Assembly (NCBI GenBank): GCA_958415865.1
Contig: CATYZV010000105.1
Location: 1 to 6,573, forward strand
Source: an uncultured Selenomonadaceae bacterium
GTDB taxonomy: Bacteria; Bacillota; Negativicutes; Selenomonadales; Selenomonadaceae
Direction: 5' to 3'
Length of the DNA: 6,573 nt
Below are positions 5,980 to 6,573 of this stretch, piece after piece. How positions within the stretch are numbered: position 1 is the stretch's first letter; each line of letters opens with the position of its first letter. The notes under the pieces were generated by a model. That model was not told where the DNA came from, did not search any database, and saw only the letters and a list, made by a program, of their open reading frames with translations. The position numbers and the translations under genes are program-made.

Positions 5980-6558
5980 ATGAAGAAGATGACTATGATT
6001 TTGACGACGGCTATGATGATGATTTTCTGCATGGCATTTGCTGCCGCTGGTTCTGCTGCGCCTGCCGCTGTGCAGGAATACCCTGCCGAAGTGCTGCGGC
6101 TGCACGGTGAAATCACGCAGATAGACGGCGATATGGTAACGGTAACGGATGAGCAGAATCGCCAGTCCGTAGCAGTCAAGGTGAAATGGAACACGGAAAT
6201 ACGCAATGGTTCCAACGGCAAGGCACTGAGTTTTGACAAGCTCAAAAAAGGCGATGCAGTTACAGCTTATTACAGCCCTGTCATGACCCGCAGCCTGCCG
6301 CCGCAGAGCAATGGTTTTGCCATCGTAGTCGGCGACGGTGAACATGACGGCATTTACACCAAAGTTGCTGAAGTGAGCCGCACAGAAGATGGCACGAAGG
6401 TCCTCAGTGCCAACGGCGATATCATCGTTACTATTCCCGACAGCGTAAACGCTGAGGCAAAGGATCTCAAGCCGGGCAGCAGAGTACTCGTATGGTACGA
6501 CTTTGTAGCACTCAGTATGCCGGGTCAGGCCACTGCCACTAAAGCTGTGATATTGTAA
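5980..6558 (+). CDS. Secreted protein of unknown function with two related beta-rich halves
   Basis: The 192-residue product has a typical Sec signal peptide: KK at residues 2-3, a Met/Ala-rich hydrophobic core at about 4-23, and a likely cleavage after A26 or nearby (AAAGSAAPA). There is no lipobox cysteine at the cleavage region; the single Cys (C17) sits in the signal core. The mature part of about 165 residues has no cysteine and looks beta-rich. It consists of two halves, about 36-119 and 124-192, each ending in a similar block: LKKGDAV (88-94) then YYSPVMTRSLPPQSNGFAIVV (split at 97-105 and 106-117), against LKPGSRV (163-169) then WYDFVALSMPGQ (172-183) and ATKAVI. Shared positions are L-K-x-G, an aromatic pair, V, P-x-Q and a closing A-[IV]. 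I do not recognise a named family, and no catalytic motif is visible. It is transcribed alone in this window, downstream of the 11-bp repeats. Confidence 0.85.
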   Translation: MKKMTMILTTAMMMIFCMAFAAAGSAAPAAVQEYPAEVLRLHGEITQIDGDMVTVTDEQNRQSVAVKVKWNTEIRNGSNGKALSFDKLKKGDAVTAYYSPVMTRSLPPQSNGFAIVVGDGEHDGIYTKVAEVSRTEDGTKVLSANGDIIVTIPDSVNAEAKDLKPGSRVLVWYDFVALSMPGQATATKAVIL

Positions 6559-6573
6559 TCATTTGATAATAGC

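Overview
The window reads as ordinary chromosome of an anaerobic, low-to-moderate GC Firmicute. The mix of strong AGGAGG-type ribosome binding sites, a complete anaerobic glycerol-3-phosphate dehydrogenase operon and a small secreted protein with a short Met-rich signal peptide suggests the Negativicutes (Selenomonas/Megamonas/Veillonella-like). This placement is inference from protein style, not from a marker gene. All five genes are on the + strand, and each intergenic region is short and AT-rich.

Layout: (1) Positions 1-126 hold an AT-rich promoter region with a small hairpin near the predicted transcript start. (2) Positions 127-4239 are glpA, glpB and glpC, an overlapping three-gene operon (4-nt overlap, then 17-nt overlap) for the membrane-associated anaerobic sn-glycerol-3-phosphate dehydrogenase, closed by a strong hairpin/T-tract terminator at 4252-4287. 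(3) A promoter with an extended -10 element (4313-4342) and a leader of about 100 nt precede an aromatic-type amino acid permease of the AAT family (4449-5816), closed by a second strong terminator (5834-5873). (4) Four tandem 11-bp repeats (5873-5916) lead into a gene for a 192-residue secreted protein of unknown function (5980-6558), built from two related halves.

How the genes work together: GlpA (FAD subunit with a BFD-type iron-sulfur domain), GlpB (flavoprotein subunit) and GlpC (iron-sulfur, membrane-linking subunit) should oxidise glycerol 3-phosphate to dihydroxyacetone phosphate and pass electrons to menaquinone during anaerobic growth. No glpK, glpF, glpT or glp regulator lies in the window. 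The permease and the secreted protein each have their own promoter and appear to be independent units.

The least ordinary part is the last 700 bases. The 11-bp direct repeats have the helical-turn spacing and TYTAAT-N5 layout of OmpR/PhoB-family response-regulator sites, sit at the -35 region of the secreted-protein gene, and suggest two-component control of a poorly characterised envelope protein. No mobile element, CRISPR array, RNA gene or clear new multi-gene system was found.
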